A stretch of DNA of 17,136 nt from Podochytrium sp. JEL0797 (lineage: Eukaryota; Chytridiomycota; Chytridiomycetes; Chytridiales; Chytriomycetaceae). Position numbers and translations under genes: made by a program. Under the pieces are notes generated by a model, which made no database searches, was not told the DNA's origin, and saw only the letters and a program-made list of their open reading frames with translations. The stretch covers positions 1-17,136 of the forward strand of contig JADGJG010000528.1 in NCBI GenBank assembly GCA_027596195.1, read 5' to 3'. Position 1 is the first letter of the stretch. Each line of letters starts with the position of its first letter. This document shows, piece after piece, positions 8,769-17,136 of this stretch.

Positions 8769-9304
8769 GGGATGCAAATTGGAAGAGTACCTGCACGTGC
8801 CAAAATTAAAAAGTGGGAGGGAGGACAGGAGGGAGGAACGCGAATTCGTTAATCCCATACCCAAAACTCTCGACGGGATCTCAATTCAATGTAGAGTACG
8901 AGTGTCAGCTTGTGACATGCTCCTGTCAGCTTTCGTCTTTGACGGTTCGGGTGTTCTTCACCCCACACGCGCCCCCAAGTTGTTCACACAGGATTGTCAT
9001 TTTTGGGGTGGTTCAGTGGAATTCAATGCCACCCTCATGCTGTGGAGTTTGGGAATACCCGTCACCGTTGTCCAAAAAAAAAACGCGTAATCCCCCCCTC
9101 CCGTTTGCAGATGCGCTTCGAACGCAGGTCGAATTTTGGGCCATTGAATAATTAAAGGAGGTGAGCGTGCATGTTTTGACATTCTGCGGTATTCGGAGGT
9201 GGAAAAGCGCAGATTGAGACGGCAGGAGAGTCAATTAAGGACACCAACATCGTAATAAACGAATAAAATAACTTATTTATTGTTTCCAAAAAGATAAGAA
9301 TACG
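8769..9304. other. Unassigned stretch between carrier gene and ankyrin-like remnant
   Basis: There is no recognisable gene. A plus-strand frame around 8880-9090 reads somewhat protein-like (DCHFWGGSVEFNATLMLWSL). An acceptor-like CCCGTTTGCAG ends at 9110, followed by a short frame ending FWAIE and TAA at 9149-9151. No start, donor or family match supports a gene model. The first part must hold the carrier promoter. An AT-rich patch at 9230-9300 lies before the next remnant. Confidence 0.4.
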
Positions 9305-10472
9305 ATGCACCCCCCTGACGAAGCAAGCCAGCGACTTTGCATTCCAGTACGCCGTGGCATTTTTTAGGCCAATTCGTACGAGGACTTCCACGCCGAAGGA
9401 ATGGCTTTCACCAAGAGCTTTGCCGATGCCACCAACGACACCCACCCGAGTTTTTCTATGCCCTGGCCTTTATTACTACCCATCTTGTACAGCTATCTCT
9501 TCCAATTTCTCCTGGAATCTAAAAAGGTCCCCCCTCGCGTCACGAACCACAAGGGCTGCAACATTTTGCATGCCCTCATCGCCTCTAAGTCACCGTTTCT
9601 CGTGAACTGGTTTGCCGGAAAATTTCCCAACCATGCTCGTGAACTCTTCCTCGCCCATTCGTGGCCATAGTCCCTTCGAGATTGCCATCAAGGGCCGTTG
9701 CGGTTTCCACCTTGTTTTGGATTGCCTCGAACTCCAACCTTGGGAAACCGAAGGCGACGCCGAACAAGACGATATCTGACACTTCCGCAAGATGAACTTT
9801 GACTGGAGCTCCGGAACTGCTCTCAAGGTCTATCAACGCGTGATGAAATCCAAATCGACGAGCGACGGGCTCAAGCAGATGTTCCGAGCCAAAGTGCGAA
9901 TGGTCGAACTCACGACTCTGTTGTGTAACTTGTATGATATGAGTCTCGATTTGCTAAAGAAAGGGGGAAAGTTGTCGTGGTGGCCCACTCGGTTGCCGTG
10001 GTCTCCGCTCGAACAGGCTGAGTTTTTTTTGAGAATGCGCCTCCTTTGTGCGAGTGGGAGACCTGAAGTTGTGGAATGGGTGTTGGAGTGTCAATTTTCG
10101 ATTCATCTGCCTGGCATGACGCCGGGCTCAGTGGATCACCATGGAGATACAGTTCTCTTTTTGATCTGCGATAGGAATTTTGCGAAGTCGCCCTCATTGG
10201 AGGAGCGAGCGCAGTTTGCTCGCGTGTTTCGCAAATTTGTTGAATCGGCTGCCTCGGTGGATGTGCTGAATTCGAGTGGGCTGTCGTTGGTGGAATTGAT
10301 TTGCAGGAATGCGAATGTGGTTTGATTGGACATTTTTCGGTATTTGGCGTTGGAGAAGCGCATGGATGTTCAGTTTCTGGACTGGCGCAATACATGGGAT
10401 TCAAAAACGACGGGAATCGAGGAGTTTAACGAGATTCAAGCAGAGCAGCGGAAGATGCGACACGGGCAATAA
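9305..10472 (+). pseudogene. Broken ankyrin-like repeat gene
   Basis: One reading path is interrupted several times. It starts at ATG 9305, meets TAG at 9365-9367, and resumes in frame through GCNILHALIASKSPFLVNW to TAG at 9668-9670. Near 9650 the coding frame shifts to one reading RGHSPFEIAIKGRCGFHLVL. That frame has TGA at 9777-9779, is open again from 9780, has TGA at 10323-10325 (after LICRNANVV) and continues to TAA at 10470-10472. Segments such as GHSPFEIAIKG, DHHGDTVLFLI and DVLNSSGLSLVELI resemble ankyrin repeats. TGA is a normal stop elsewhere in the window, so recoding is unlikely. The middle piece (9792-10325, 177 codons) could still be expressed. Sequencing error could explain the frameshift but not easily all the stops. 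Confidence 0.6.
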
Positions 10473-10632
10473 ATGGTTTTCGATGGAGTAAATATGTGGC
10501 GCAGTCCAAATCGCCGCAAGGCCCACAAATGGCAGGCTGCTCGCCGCGATTGGAGAGTCTGTTACAACTGGATAGGTTATTCTAGCTTTTTATGAAGAAT
10601 AAAAAAGTCTCAACCAAAATCGCGGATTCGAA
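10473..10632. other. Spacer before carboxypeptidase gene
   Basis: 160 nt with no gene seen. It must contain the carboxypeptidase promoter. An AATAAA at 10468-10473 overlaps the terminal TAA of the ankyrin-like remnant, suggesting that this locus once had a functional 3' end. Confidence 0.4.
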
Positions 10633-12208
10633 ATGCACCCGGGACCAGCATTTGCGCTCCTCTCGCTGTGGCTGGGCCTCTTGCTGCTCTATGCCGAGCT
10701 TCCTCTATACTCCCCGCACCCATCTCCGAGGACGCAGTACTCTCTCGCGGCAGACAAGTTTCGCGTTGACCATACTTCGCTTCCTTGGGCCAAGGGCGAA
10801 GCACCCCTCACGGACAGTTTCTCTGGGCTCATTGACGTGAGGTGGGATACATTCGCATATATCCAGAGTGAAATTCCTCTGCTAACGCAAGTTGATTCAA
10901 TTCAGAACGTTTCCAGATGGATGGCCAAGCAACGCAAATGCAGACTCGGCTCTCGCCCAGAAAGCGTCCCTCTTCTTCTGGTTCTTCCCTAGCGAAGCCA
11001 AGAACTCCAACGGCTCTCCTCCTCCGCTGATCATCTGGCTGCAAGGCGGGCCTGGCTCCTCGAGCATGATTGGACTCTTCTACGAAATGGGCCCGATTCG
11101 CGTCACCTCGAACCTCACTCTCACGCGCCACAACGCATCGTGGGTTGACAAAGCATCGATGCTCTTTATCGACAACCCCGTGGGCACCGGATTCAGTGCC
11201 GTTCGTGGAAGTGGACTCAACTCTTCTGATCACTCACCCGCAGCTCCCTCATACCACAACGGCTTCGTAGCCAATCAAGAAGCCGTCGCACGCGACTTGC
11301 TTTTATTCCTTGAAGAATTCTACTACCTCTTTCCAGAGCAACGCGCCGCCAAGCTCTTCATCACGGGAGAATCGTATGCCGGCAAATACGTCCCCTCATT
11401 CGCGAACGGAATCATTGCTCACAACAAAGCCCTTTCTGAACGTCCATCATCCGATGCAGAAACACTTCGTTACATTCCCCTCCATGGAATCGCAATCGGC
11501 AACGGACTCACGGATCCACCATCACAAGTTCTCTCACACGCGCCACTCGCACTCGCAATGGGCCTCATCAACACGCATCAAAGCAAAATTCTAGCCTCCT
11601 ACGCCCAAAAGGCCATCGACTTTGCAAATCAAGAAAACTGGCGCGCCGCCGTGTTGGCTCGCAACGAGATTTTCGCCGCGTTCAAAGAGTTTACAGGAAA
11701 TATCAATCCTTATGATATCCGCAAGGGTGGCGTGCCCAACTCGTGGGTGGATATGATTTCGCTGCTCAATCTCGACAAGGTCAAGAAGGCGTTGAATGTG
11801 GACGCGGATTTGAGGTTTGAGGAGGATCCCAGGGTGGACGAGGCGTTGCTCGAGGATGGCATGAAATCCATGAAAGAAGTGGTTGCTGGCTTGCTGGGTG
11901 AGAAGCAGTACACCACTTTTGGTGAGGTGGAGGACTCTCTGTTGAAGGTGTTGTTGTATCAGGGACAGTTTGATTTCAGAGACGGGATTCTTTCGCAAAC
12001 CGAGTGGATTGAGAGCTTGGAGTGGTCGGGACAGAAGGGGTATCGCGAGGCCATGCGTCATATTTGGAAGGTCGAAGATTCTGTTGTTGGATATACCACC
12101 GTTTTCAAGAATTTGAAACGCGTCGAGTTGCTGTTGGCAGGCCACCAGAGCCCCATGAATGCACCAGAGGCAACTCGAGAAATGATTCATGAATTTGTGG
12201 GAGTTTGA
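10633..12208 (+). CDS. Serine carboxypeptidase (S10 family, CPVL-like), secretory pathway
   Basis: Predicted as join(10633..10841,10906..12208), 503 aa. A hydrophobic N-terminal stretch (residues 6-22) is a signal peptide or anchor. Exon 2 carries LFFWFFPS, WLQGGPGSSSMIGLF (114-128), FIDNPVGTGFS and ITGESYAGKYVP. The catalytic triad is intact: Ser226 in GESYAG, Asp426 in YQGQFDF and His483 in AGHQSPMNAP. It should remove C-terminal amino acids from peptides in an acidic vacuole or outside the cell. Gln in WLQGGPG, where yeast CPY has Asn, points to the CPVL-type branch. The whole protein has no cysteine, although S10 enzymes usually carry disulfides. The intron 10842-10905 uses a GTGGGA donor and a CTAAC branch site, joining LIDV to RTFPDG. 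A GTGAGG donor at 10837 breaks the frame with the visible acceptors. Confidence 0.88.
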
Positions 12209-12213
12209 ATAAA
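12208..12213 (+). promoter_or_regulatory. Polyadenylation hexamer overlapping carboxypeptidase stop
   Basis: AATAAA begins on the last base of the TGA stop codon (12206-12208). The same overlap of hexamer and stop is seen at 16866-16871 and 10468-10473. Confidence 0.4.
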
Positions 12214-12397
12214 GGAAACCATACGCATCCAGATTCCTTTCAATTTTGCCACAATTTTGCCTTGATAATTTCCCAAAAAGATGCTTTTTCTGTTTCGTTC
12301 TCCTTTTCTCACCCATTGCAAACAACAGTTTTGTTCCACAGCAGCGAATAATGCGCTATAATTCATATTCTTTCAACTGAAGAACTTGAAAAAAAAA

Positions 12398-15354
12398 TCA
12401 AGAAAGCAGCCACGCATTCACATCGGCATCCCCTTTCTCACCGTCTTCCACCGCACCCTTCCCAACAACAATATCAGGAAATTCGCCAAAAATGGATTTC
12501 ATGTGCGGGGAGATGTGATCCACCTCGAACGCCACCTCTCGTGAGCTCACAGCGAACGAAAACATGCGCATCCAAGTTTCACTGTTGATGGCGGCCTTGA
12601 GAGCTTCCGGATCGTTGTGGTAAAGTTGCAGGAGATTTAGGATGAACTCGTTCGCCAGCTTCTCGCGAGCATGCGCAGCTTTCGGGAGACTGGGAGGAAG
12701 TGGCTGTTTCGTGAGCATGGTGGAAGCAAATACGTAGATCAAATGGCTGAGAAACCAGTTGTTTAGAGCACATACAAAAGAGGAGAAAACAAAACATTGT
12801 CTCACCGAATCGCCTTCTGCATCTCAAATCGACTCGACCCAACCTGCCCCATATTCAACACCCTACGAACATCTTCATCAAACGGTTCATCACCACCACT
12901 CATTCTCATGCACTCAATCCGGTCCAGCAATCGATACAAGCAAATCAACACACTCCGATACTTTTCGCTCTCAAACCGCGATTCCAGTCTCGGCTCCACC
13001 GCAGCAAACGCCATCAACGGCTCCAAAGCAACCAACTTGGACAAGATGGTGTTCCGCGTCTCCTTAATATCCGCATCCTGTTCCACCACAATGACACCTT
13101 CAGGAACGTTGACGGTGCTCACAATAATTTTGCGGTAGAAAATGTTGAGGTCTTTGAGAATGCTGGCGATTCGTTGACGGAGGACCTGTCGAGCGAGGGT
13201 TGGGTACAAAACGAGGCTGAAGATGACGGCAAAAGTCAAGGTGAGAGCGTTGATTCCAATCAATTTTCCGAGGTAGAGCTCGGGGCTGTCGAAGAGTGGG
13301 TTGCTGGCGTTTGACTTGGTCGTACACACATACTGGTCGAAAGAAAAAGTGGGTGTGAGGGCCAATGAAGGAATAAAATGAAAGCACTCACGGTTGAGAA
13401 GCCAATAAGCGTAAGGAATCCAAACACAAAAGTCTTTTGGGTGAGCATCAAATAAGAGAATGGAATGGAGAGAACAGCAGCGAATCCAATAATCCCTTCG
13501 CCCGTCTTTCCACAAGCTTTCACAGCAGCACAGGCGACGGAAGAGCCCAGTGCAGACGCCACAATTTGAATGGGCAGTCCAAGATAAGTTTGGCCCATAG
13601 AGGGGGAGACGGCGACAAGCAGAGTTGTCACGGATCCCGTCATGTACCAAGATTTGAAGAGTGTGGGGTTGCTGAACAAAATGACACTAACGCAAACGAC
13701 AGCAATCGCACATTTGATGCCGAAAATGGAGGCTGGCGACAGAAGAAAGTTCTTGGCATTTGCAAGCTTGGAACGGAATGAAACCTTGGGAGCGTGCGTG
13801 TCGGTGTTGTGGCGGAAGATGTGCAATGGGATGAAGTGGTTCAAATGAGTTCTGATCTTGAAAGCATTTGGCATTTGGAGCACGGACGTATGGAGGCTGC
13901 AAAGTTCCTTGACGAGCTGACGGAAGGGGGATCAGTGTTTCGTCTATTCCAAACCGCCCAAGTGGATCAGACTCACCTCTTTCGACCCGATAATGAAGAA
14001 CGCGACTTGGAACAGCTTGTCCCAATTATCTCGAACTTCTTGCGGCAAGATTCCCTCCTCCAAAACCGGTTTGTCCACGAGAATATTGAAAAACGAGGAC
14101 GGTCGTTGCTCTTGGAACGCAAGAATCGCCTCTCTTGCGTTGCTTTCACAATGCCCAAGCACCTGCTCCAAAACAGAATCATCCGTTCTACGTCCACTCA
14201 CTCCCCCAAGTTTCGCAGTCACAGCGTCAAACTTTTCCTTGCAACTGACGCCGAGCTCGGACCACGCTTGCTGCATTTGAACCGAAATAGACTCGGAAAA
14301 TTCGGGACTCGCAAGCAGTCGTTGCGCGCCAGCCGATCCCAACGTTGTGTGAAACGAAAACAGCACCGACGCGACACACTTGCATTTCTTCACCATCTTG
14401 GCATAGTTTTTGATGGAAAAACGCGTGTAGCTGATTTCTCCGGAAGCCTGCTGAATCGTTGAGTCGATGGCGCCAAACGTTTGTTGGATTTTGGCCACGA
14501 GTTGGGCACGCGTTTTCGTTCCGGTAGCGTATTTTTCCTTGGTGATTTCGGCACCGCTGATGCATGAGATGACGGAGCTGGAGAGTTCGGAAATATCCGA
14601 GACGACGGAGGTCATAAGGCCGTTGATGTGAGGTTCGGCGAAGTCTAAGGATTCCGATCGTCAGCGCTTTCGACGACTCTCCCGCTCGCAAAAACTTTTA
14701 CCGGGGAACACAAAAAAGTTGATGACGCTGCAAATCGCCAAGCCAATCAAATACGCCTTGAGTGTGCTGATTAGGAAATTGTGATCAAACAGAGCGCCAT
14801 CCGACGTGTTTGGTCCGGTGATTCCAAGCAGAGACGTCAAAGATGAAAACGCGATCAATGGGCCAACCATCGAGAAGACCATGAATCTCCCAACGTTGAA
14901 GGTGCGAATCGTGCTGAAGATCCACACGTCAAAGAACAGAATGAAGCCGAGACCGACGAAGGAGTTCCCGGCAACGGCTTGCATGAAGGCGAATACAGCA
15001 CTCGAGATGCATATGGCCAAGAGAAGAAGGAAGGAAGAATCCAAAAAGTTTCCAATAGTCTTGGCGCTGTCGTTCGTGTTTGATGACTCGTGGTATCACG
15101 GCGCGAAACAGGGGCTTCACTCACGGCGACTGAAGGATAGTCACAAACACAACGTTTGAATATGATCGTGGCTGGATCCATGAGGAAAACGAGGAGAACA
15201 CAAACGCGATGGCCAGCGTGTACTTTGAAAGTTGTGAGTTATTGTGGCCAACCAGGGGAAAACACTGGCCCAACATGGCCACAGTACTTACAGCTAACGC
15301 CGCTTTAAACCAGTCTTTCGCCTGTCGTGTGGTGAGGTTCCAGGTGAGGCTCAT
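12398..15354 (-). CDS. Fungal FUSC/aromatic acid exporter-like membrane protein
   Basis: Six exons, complement(join(12398..12746,12806..13332,13392..13856,13977..14644,14702..15066,15125..15354)), 867 aa with phases closing throughout. A first membrane block covers roughly residues 15-195 and ends with FFVFPDFAEPHINGLM. A long polar, helical cytosolic segment follows (about 200-430). A second membrane block lies at about 445-630, including VSPSMGQTYLGLPIQ and FSYLMLTQKTFVFGF, and then a soluble C terminus. This doubled layout matches fungal proteins of the FUSC/ArAE superfamily (ER-transporter 6TM and DUF2421-type annotations). Substrate unknown. Introns are 58, 57, 120, 59 and 59 nt. The third junction (acceptor at 13857-13858) is the least certain. 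Exon 1 contains an in-frame GTAAGT...AAG segment (15223-15291) that I keep as coding. Confidence 0.8.
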
Positions 15355-15743
15355 GAGTTAGAGTTTGAGATCTTTTTTTGGGCCTCGCCGAATTTGCAGT
15401 CCGATTCGAAATTCCAGATTTTGTCAATATTTCTAATGGATTATAAGATATTGTTCTAATTAACTACCCAACTTCTTTTTCATACCAGCGCTCCAAAGCC
15501 GAGCATTTTTTCACGAACTTCTAAAAAATTAAGGACGCGGGATGGGTTTGAGGAAGGCAGTTGTTGCGGACAGAGAACGGGGAATCCGCGCAGTTGATGT
15601 TGGAATAGAATCTATATGTCTTTCTTTTTTGCAACATTATTTTTTGTTGCGAGAAGAAAAGAGTGAAAAGAAATTTCATATGAAATGAATGAATGAAGAT
15701 ATGAATGAATGAATGAATTTATTTCAATTTCAGTTTCCTGAGA
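15355..15743. promoter_or_regulatory. Divergent intergenic region between exporter-like gene and GPCR
   Basis: 389 nt between two head-to-head start codons, AT-rich and without a gene. It contains several A/T runs and a tetranucleotide repeat close to the GPCR start. Both promoters must lie here. Confidence 0.5.
15685..15718. repeat. ATGA tetranucleotide microsatellite
   Basis: Three ATGA units, a short interruption (AGAT), and four more units end about 26 nt before the GPCR start codon. This places the microsatellite in the 5' leader or core promoter, where length variation could affect expression. Confidence 0.75.
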
Positions 15744-16870
15744 ATGAGCAACGACTCCCTTTACACAACTGCACATGTCGCATCAGGAGTTTCTGGACTT
15801 GGAGTCCTGCTGAACACCACCCTCCTTGTAGTCATTCTGCGCAACTGGGACGCGTTGGTGCGACGAAACGTCGGTGGCAATATCAACATCCTGGTCGCCT
15901 CCTCGATTGCAATTGGGGGTCTCACGATTGCATTGAGCGAGTCTTGGGTTGTCAGTTTTAGCAATGGAGTCAATGTTGGGAATGGCGGATTTCTTTATTA
16001 TCAAGATCCGGGGCACATTTGGGGCGCGAGTGTGTATTTGTTTCTGACGGCCCTGTTTGCTGGGAATCTCCTGCTCGCATTGGACCGATATTGGCTTATT
16101 CGGTATAACAAGAGGCTCAGTGCAAACGCCGCAGTAATGACGTTGGGTTCTGCACTCATTCCGTCCGCATTCTTCATTGCGAGCTTCAGTTTTGTGGTAT
16201 TCCCCCCCCCCCCCCCAATCATTTTTTATGCGCGCGTTAAAAGAAAGGGCTTTACCGGATAGGCGGATGGCGTGGACTGGCTTTTTCTTCCTTTCGGTCG
16301 CCCTTGTTCATGGACACCCTCCGATTATTGGACGTACTGCGACATGACTCAACGGGAAACGATCTTCTTTACGCTGGGATTAGCATACTTTCCCATCACC
16401 ATCATTGCAGTATGTGTGCTGTATGGCATCACGTATCGCCAGATCTCGGAAGAATTCTCAATCGACTCGAAATTCCATGCTGCTCATGTGGTGTTGGATG
16501 GAAACTTCAAAATTCGGAGGTAAAGTCCTGCACGAGAATGCAACGCGCCAAACTAATTTGAAAAACAAAATCAAAAAACAGTGCTGCGCTGATTCGCTGT
16601 CTCCTGATCAGTGTCGGACTCGTGGCCTTTTATTTTCCGACCATAGTTTGCCTGTTCTGTGTCACACTCGGCCCAAACGAATTGTACGACAGCATTGTGG
16701 CAAGCAGCACCCTCACGCCAACTTTAACCATCTTGCCTGTCATTGATTTGCTCTGGACTCCTCTCCTCATTCTTGCTTTTCAGCAAGAGTTTCGAGCAGC
16801 GTTTTGGTCGGAAATTTGTGGAATCTGCAAGTTTTTCAAAAAGGAAGAGGAGACTGCAATTGCTCAATAA
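15744..16870 (+). CDS. Rhodopsin-class-like (class A) G-protein-coupled receptor
   Basis: Three exons, join(15744..16196,16263..16519,16582..16870), 332 aa. Seven helices are visible, at about residues 13-33, 47-70, 92-118, 128-151, 184-208, 238-266 and 276-303. Class A hallmarks are Asn24 in helix 1, a true DRY motif (114-116) ending helix 3, Tyr-Phe-Pro in helix 6, a helix 7 with Asp-Leu-Leu-Trp-Thr-Pro in place of NPxxY, and an amphipathic helix 8 (FQQEFRAAFW) followed by Cys316 and Cys319, possible palmitoylation sites. Two Cys (166, 177) lie in the second extracellular loop, but helix 3 lacks the usual partner Cys. Helix 7 has no Lys, so it cannot bind retinal as an opsin does. Ligand unknown. 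Introns are 66 and 62 nt. The N terminus has an Asn-Asp-Ser sequon. Confidence 0.85.
16202..16216. repeat. C15 homopolymer inside GPCR intron 1
   Basis: A run of 15 C begins 5 nt after the GTATTC donor of the 66-nt intron 16197-16262. It takes up much of the intron. Its true length may vary or be miscalled. Confidence 0.85.
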
Positions 16871-16871
16871 A
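16866..16871 (+). promoter_or_regulatory. Polyadenylation hexamer overlapping GPCR stop
   Basis: AATAAA contains the TAA stop codon (16868-16870). Confidence 0.4.
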
Positions 16872-17068
16872 TGTAAATTATAGATGTGTAAAATAAATCA
16901 GGGACGCGTGCACTGATCGTATCGGTCAAGAAGAAAGGCAGGGGCTCCATTGGAACGGAGAAAAAAACGGAGATCCACGTACCAGCCTTCTCAAACCCGC
17001 GTTATGTCGGTGAACGCGCATATACAGTCACTGTCGGATGCCCCTCACTTTGCAAGGGGCGACCACGT
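16871..17068. other. 3' flank of GPCR gene with possible start of a further gene
   Basis: There is no established gene. An ATG at 17004 opens a short frame (MSVNAHIQSLSDAPHFARGD) that runs into the TG/G repeat and stops at 17106-17108. It could be a first exon whose donor lies near 17067, but nothing else supports this. Confidence 0.25.
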
Positions 17069-17100
17069 TGTGTGTGTGTGTGTGTGGGGGGGGGGGGGGG
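17069..17100. repeat. (TG)9 dinucleotide repeat followed by G15
   Basis: Nine TG units at 17069-17086 run directly into a G tract to 17100. This mixed simple repeat may interrupt an exon or mark an error-prone assembly point. Confidence 0.85.
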
Positions 17101-17136
17101 CGAATTAGGGGAAGCGTGGCAAGCTGAGACTTGGCG

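Noticed and set aside
9777..10325. TGA recoding (selenocysteine or an altered code) to explain in-frame TGAs in the ankyrin-like locus
   Set aside because: TGA ends the MYND, Rrp41, carrier and carboxypeptidase genes here. The locus also has TAG stops and a frameshift, so decay is simpler.
10837..10905. GTGAGG donor at 10837 for the carboxypeptidase intron
   Set aside because: It ends exon 1 in phase 0, while both nearby acceptors (10905, 10916) would then put exon 2 out of the catalytic frame. The GTGGGA donor at 10842 restores the frame.
11591..12325. 244-codon open frame on the minus strand
   Set aside because: It is antisense to the carboxypeptidase exon, which carries clear S10 motifs and catalytic residues. 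The reverse frame is a codon-bias shadow.
13794..14462. 222-codon open frame on the plus strand
   Set aside because: It is antisense to exons 3-4 of the exporter-like gene, whose splice phases and domain layout are consistent.
15744..16870. Opsin (retinal-binding) identity for the class-A-like receptor
   Set aside because: No lysine is present in helix 7, so the Schiff-base site is missing.
1..17136. CRISPR arrays, tRNA or rRNA genes, intact transposons or viral genes
   Set aside because: I found no spaced direct repeats, no cloverleaf-like or rRNA-like segments, and no transposase, reverse transcriptase or capsid motifs.

Overview
The window looks like nuclear DNA of an early-diverging fungus, most probably a chytrid. 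The evidence is eukaryotic: many short GT-AG introns (most 57-83 nt), polyadenylation hexamers, monocistronic genes on both strands, and a mitochondrial and RNA-processing gene set. A rhodopsin-class-like GPCR and a fungal-type FUSC/aromatic acid exporter-like protein fit a zoosporic fungus. The placement is inferred from gene content, not from a search.

Left block (1-4351, + strand): three tandem paralogues of an unrecognised seven-helix membrane protein. Each has one intron at the identical site after Trp145. Two coiled-coil gene remnants lie in the spacers after copies 1 and 2, which suggests that the ancestral unit held a receptor-like gene plus a coiled-coil gene.

Centre (4409-8768): a MYND zinc-finger gene (-) is divergent from the nuclear gene for cytochrome c oxidase subunit Vb (+, 4 exons). 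Then come the exosome core subunit Rrp41/Ski6 (-, 5 exons) and a dicarboxylate-type mitochondrial carrier (-, 2 exons). This is ordinary housekeeping. The stretch 8769-9304 has no supported gene. 9305-10472 holds an ankyrin-like gene broken by several stops and a frameshift.

Right block (10633-16870): a secreted or vacuolar serine carboxypeptidase (+, 2 exons) with an intact triad and no cysteine at all; a large fungal FUSC/aromatic-acid-exporter-like membrane protein (-, 6 exons); and a class-A-like GPCR with a DRY motif (+, 3 exons). The last two share a 389-bp divergent intergenic region.

Both ends carry long C or G homopolymers. The most unusual content is the receptor-like tandem array with its decaying companion gene, the short introns that stay open in frame (potential alternative isoforms), the cysteine-free carboxypeptidase and the class-A-like GPCR. 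I see no CRISPR array, tRNA, rRNA, intact transposon or viral gene. Gene structures were spliced by eye and are unconfirmed by transcripts.
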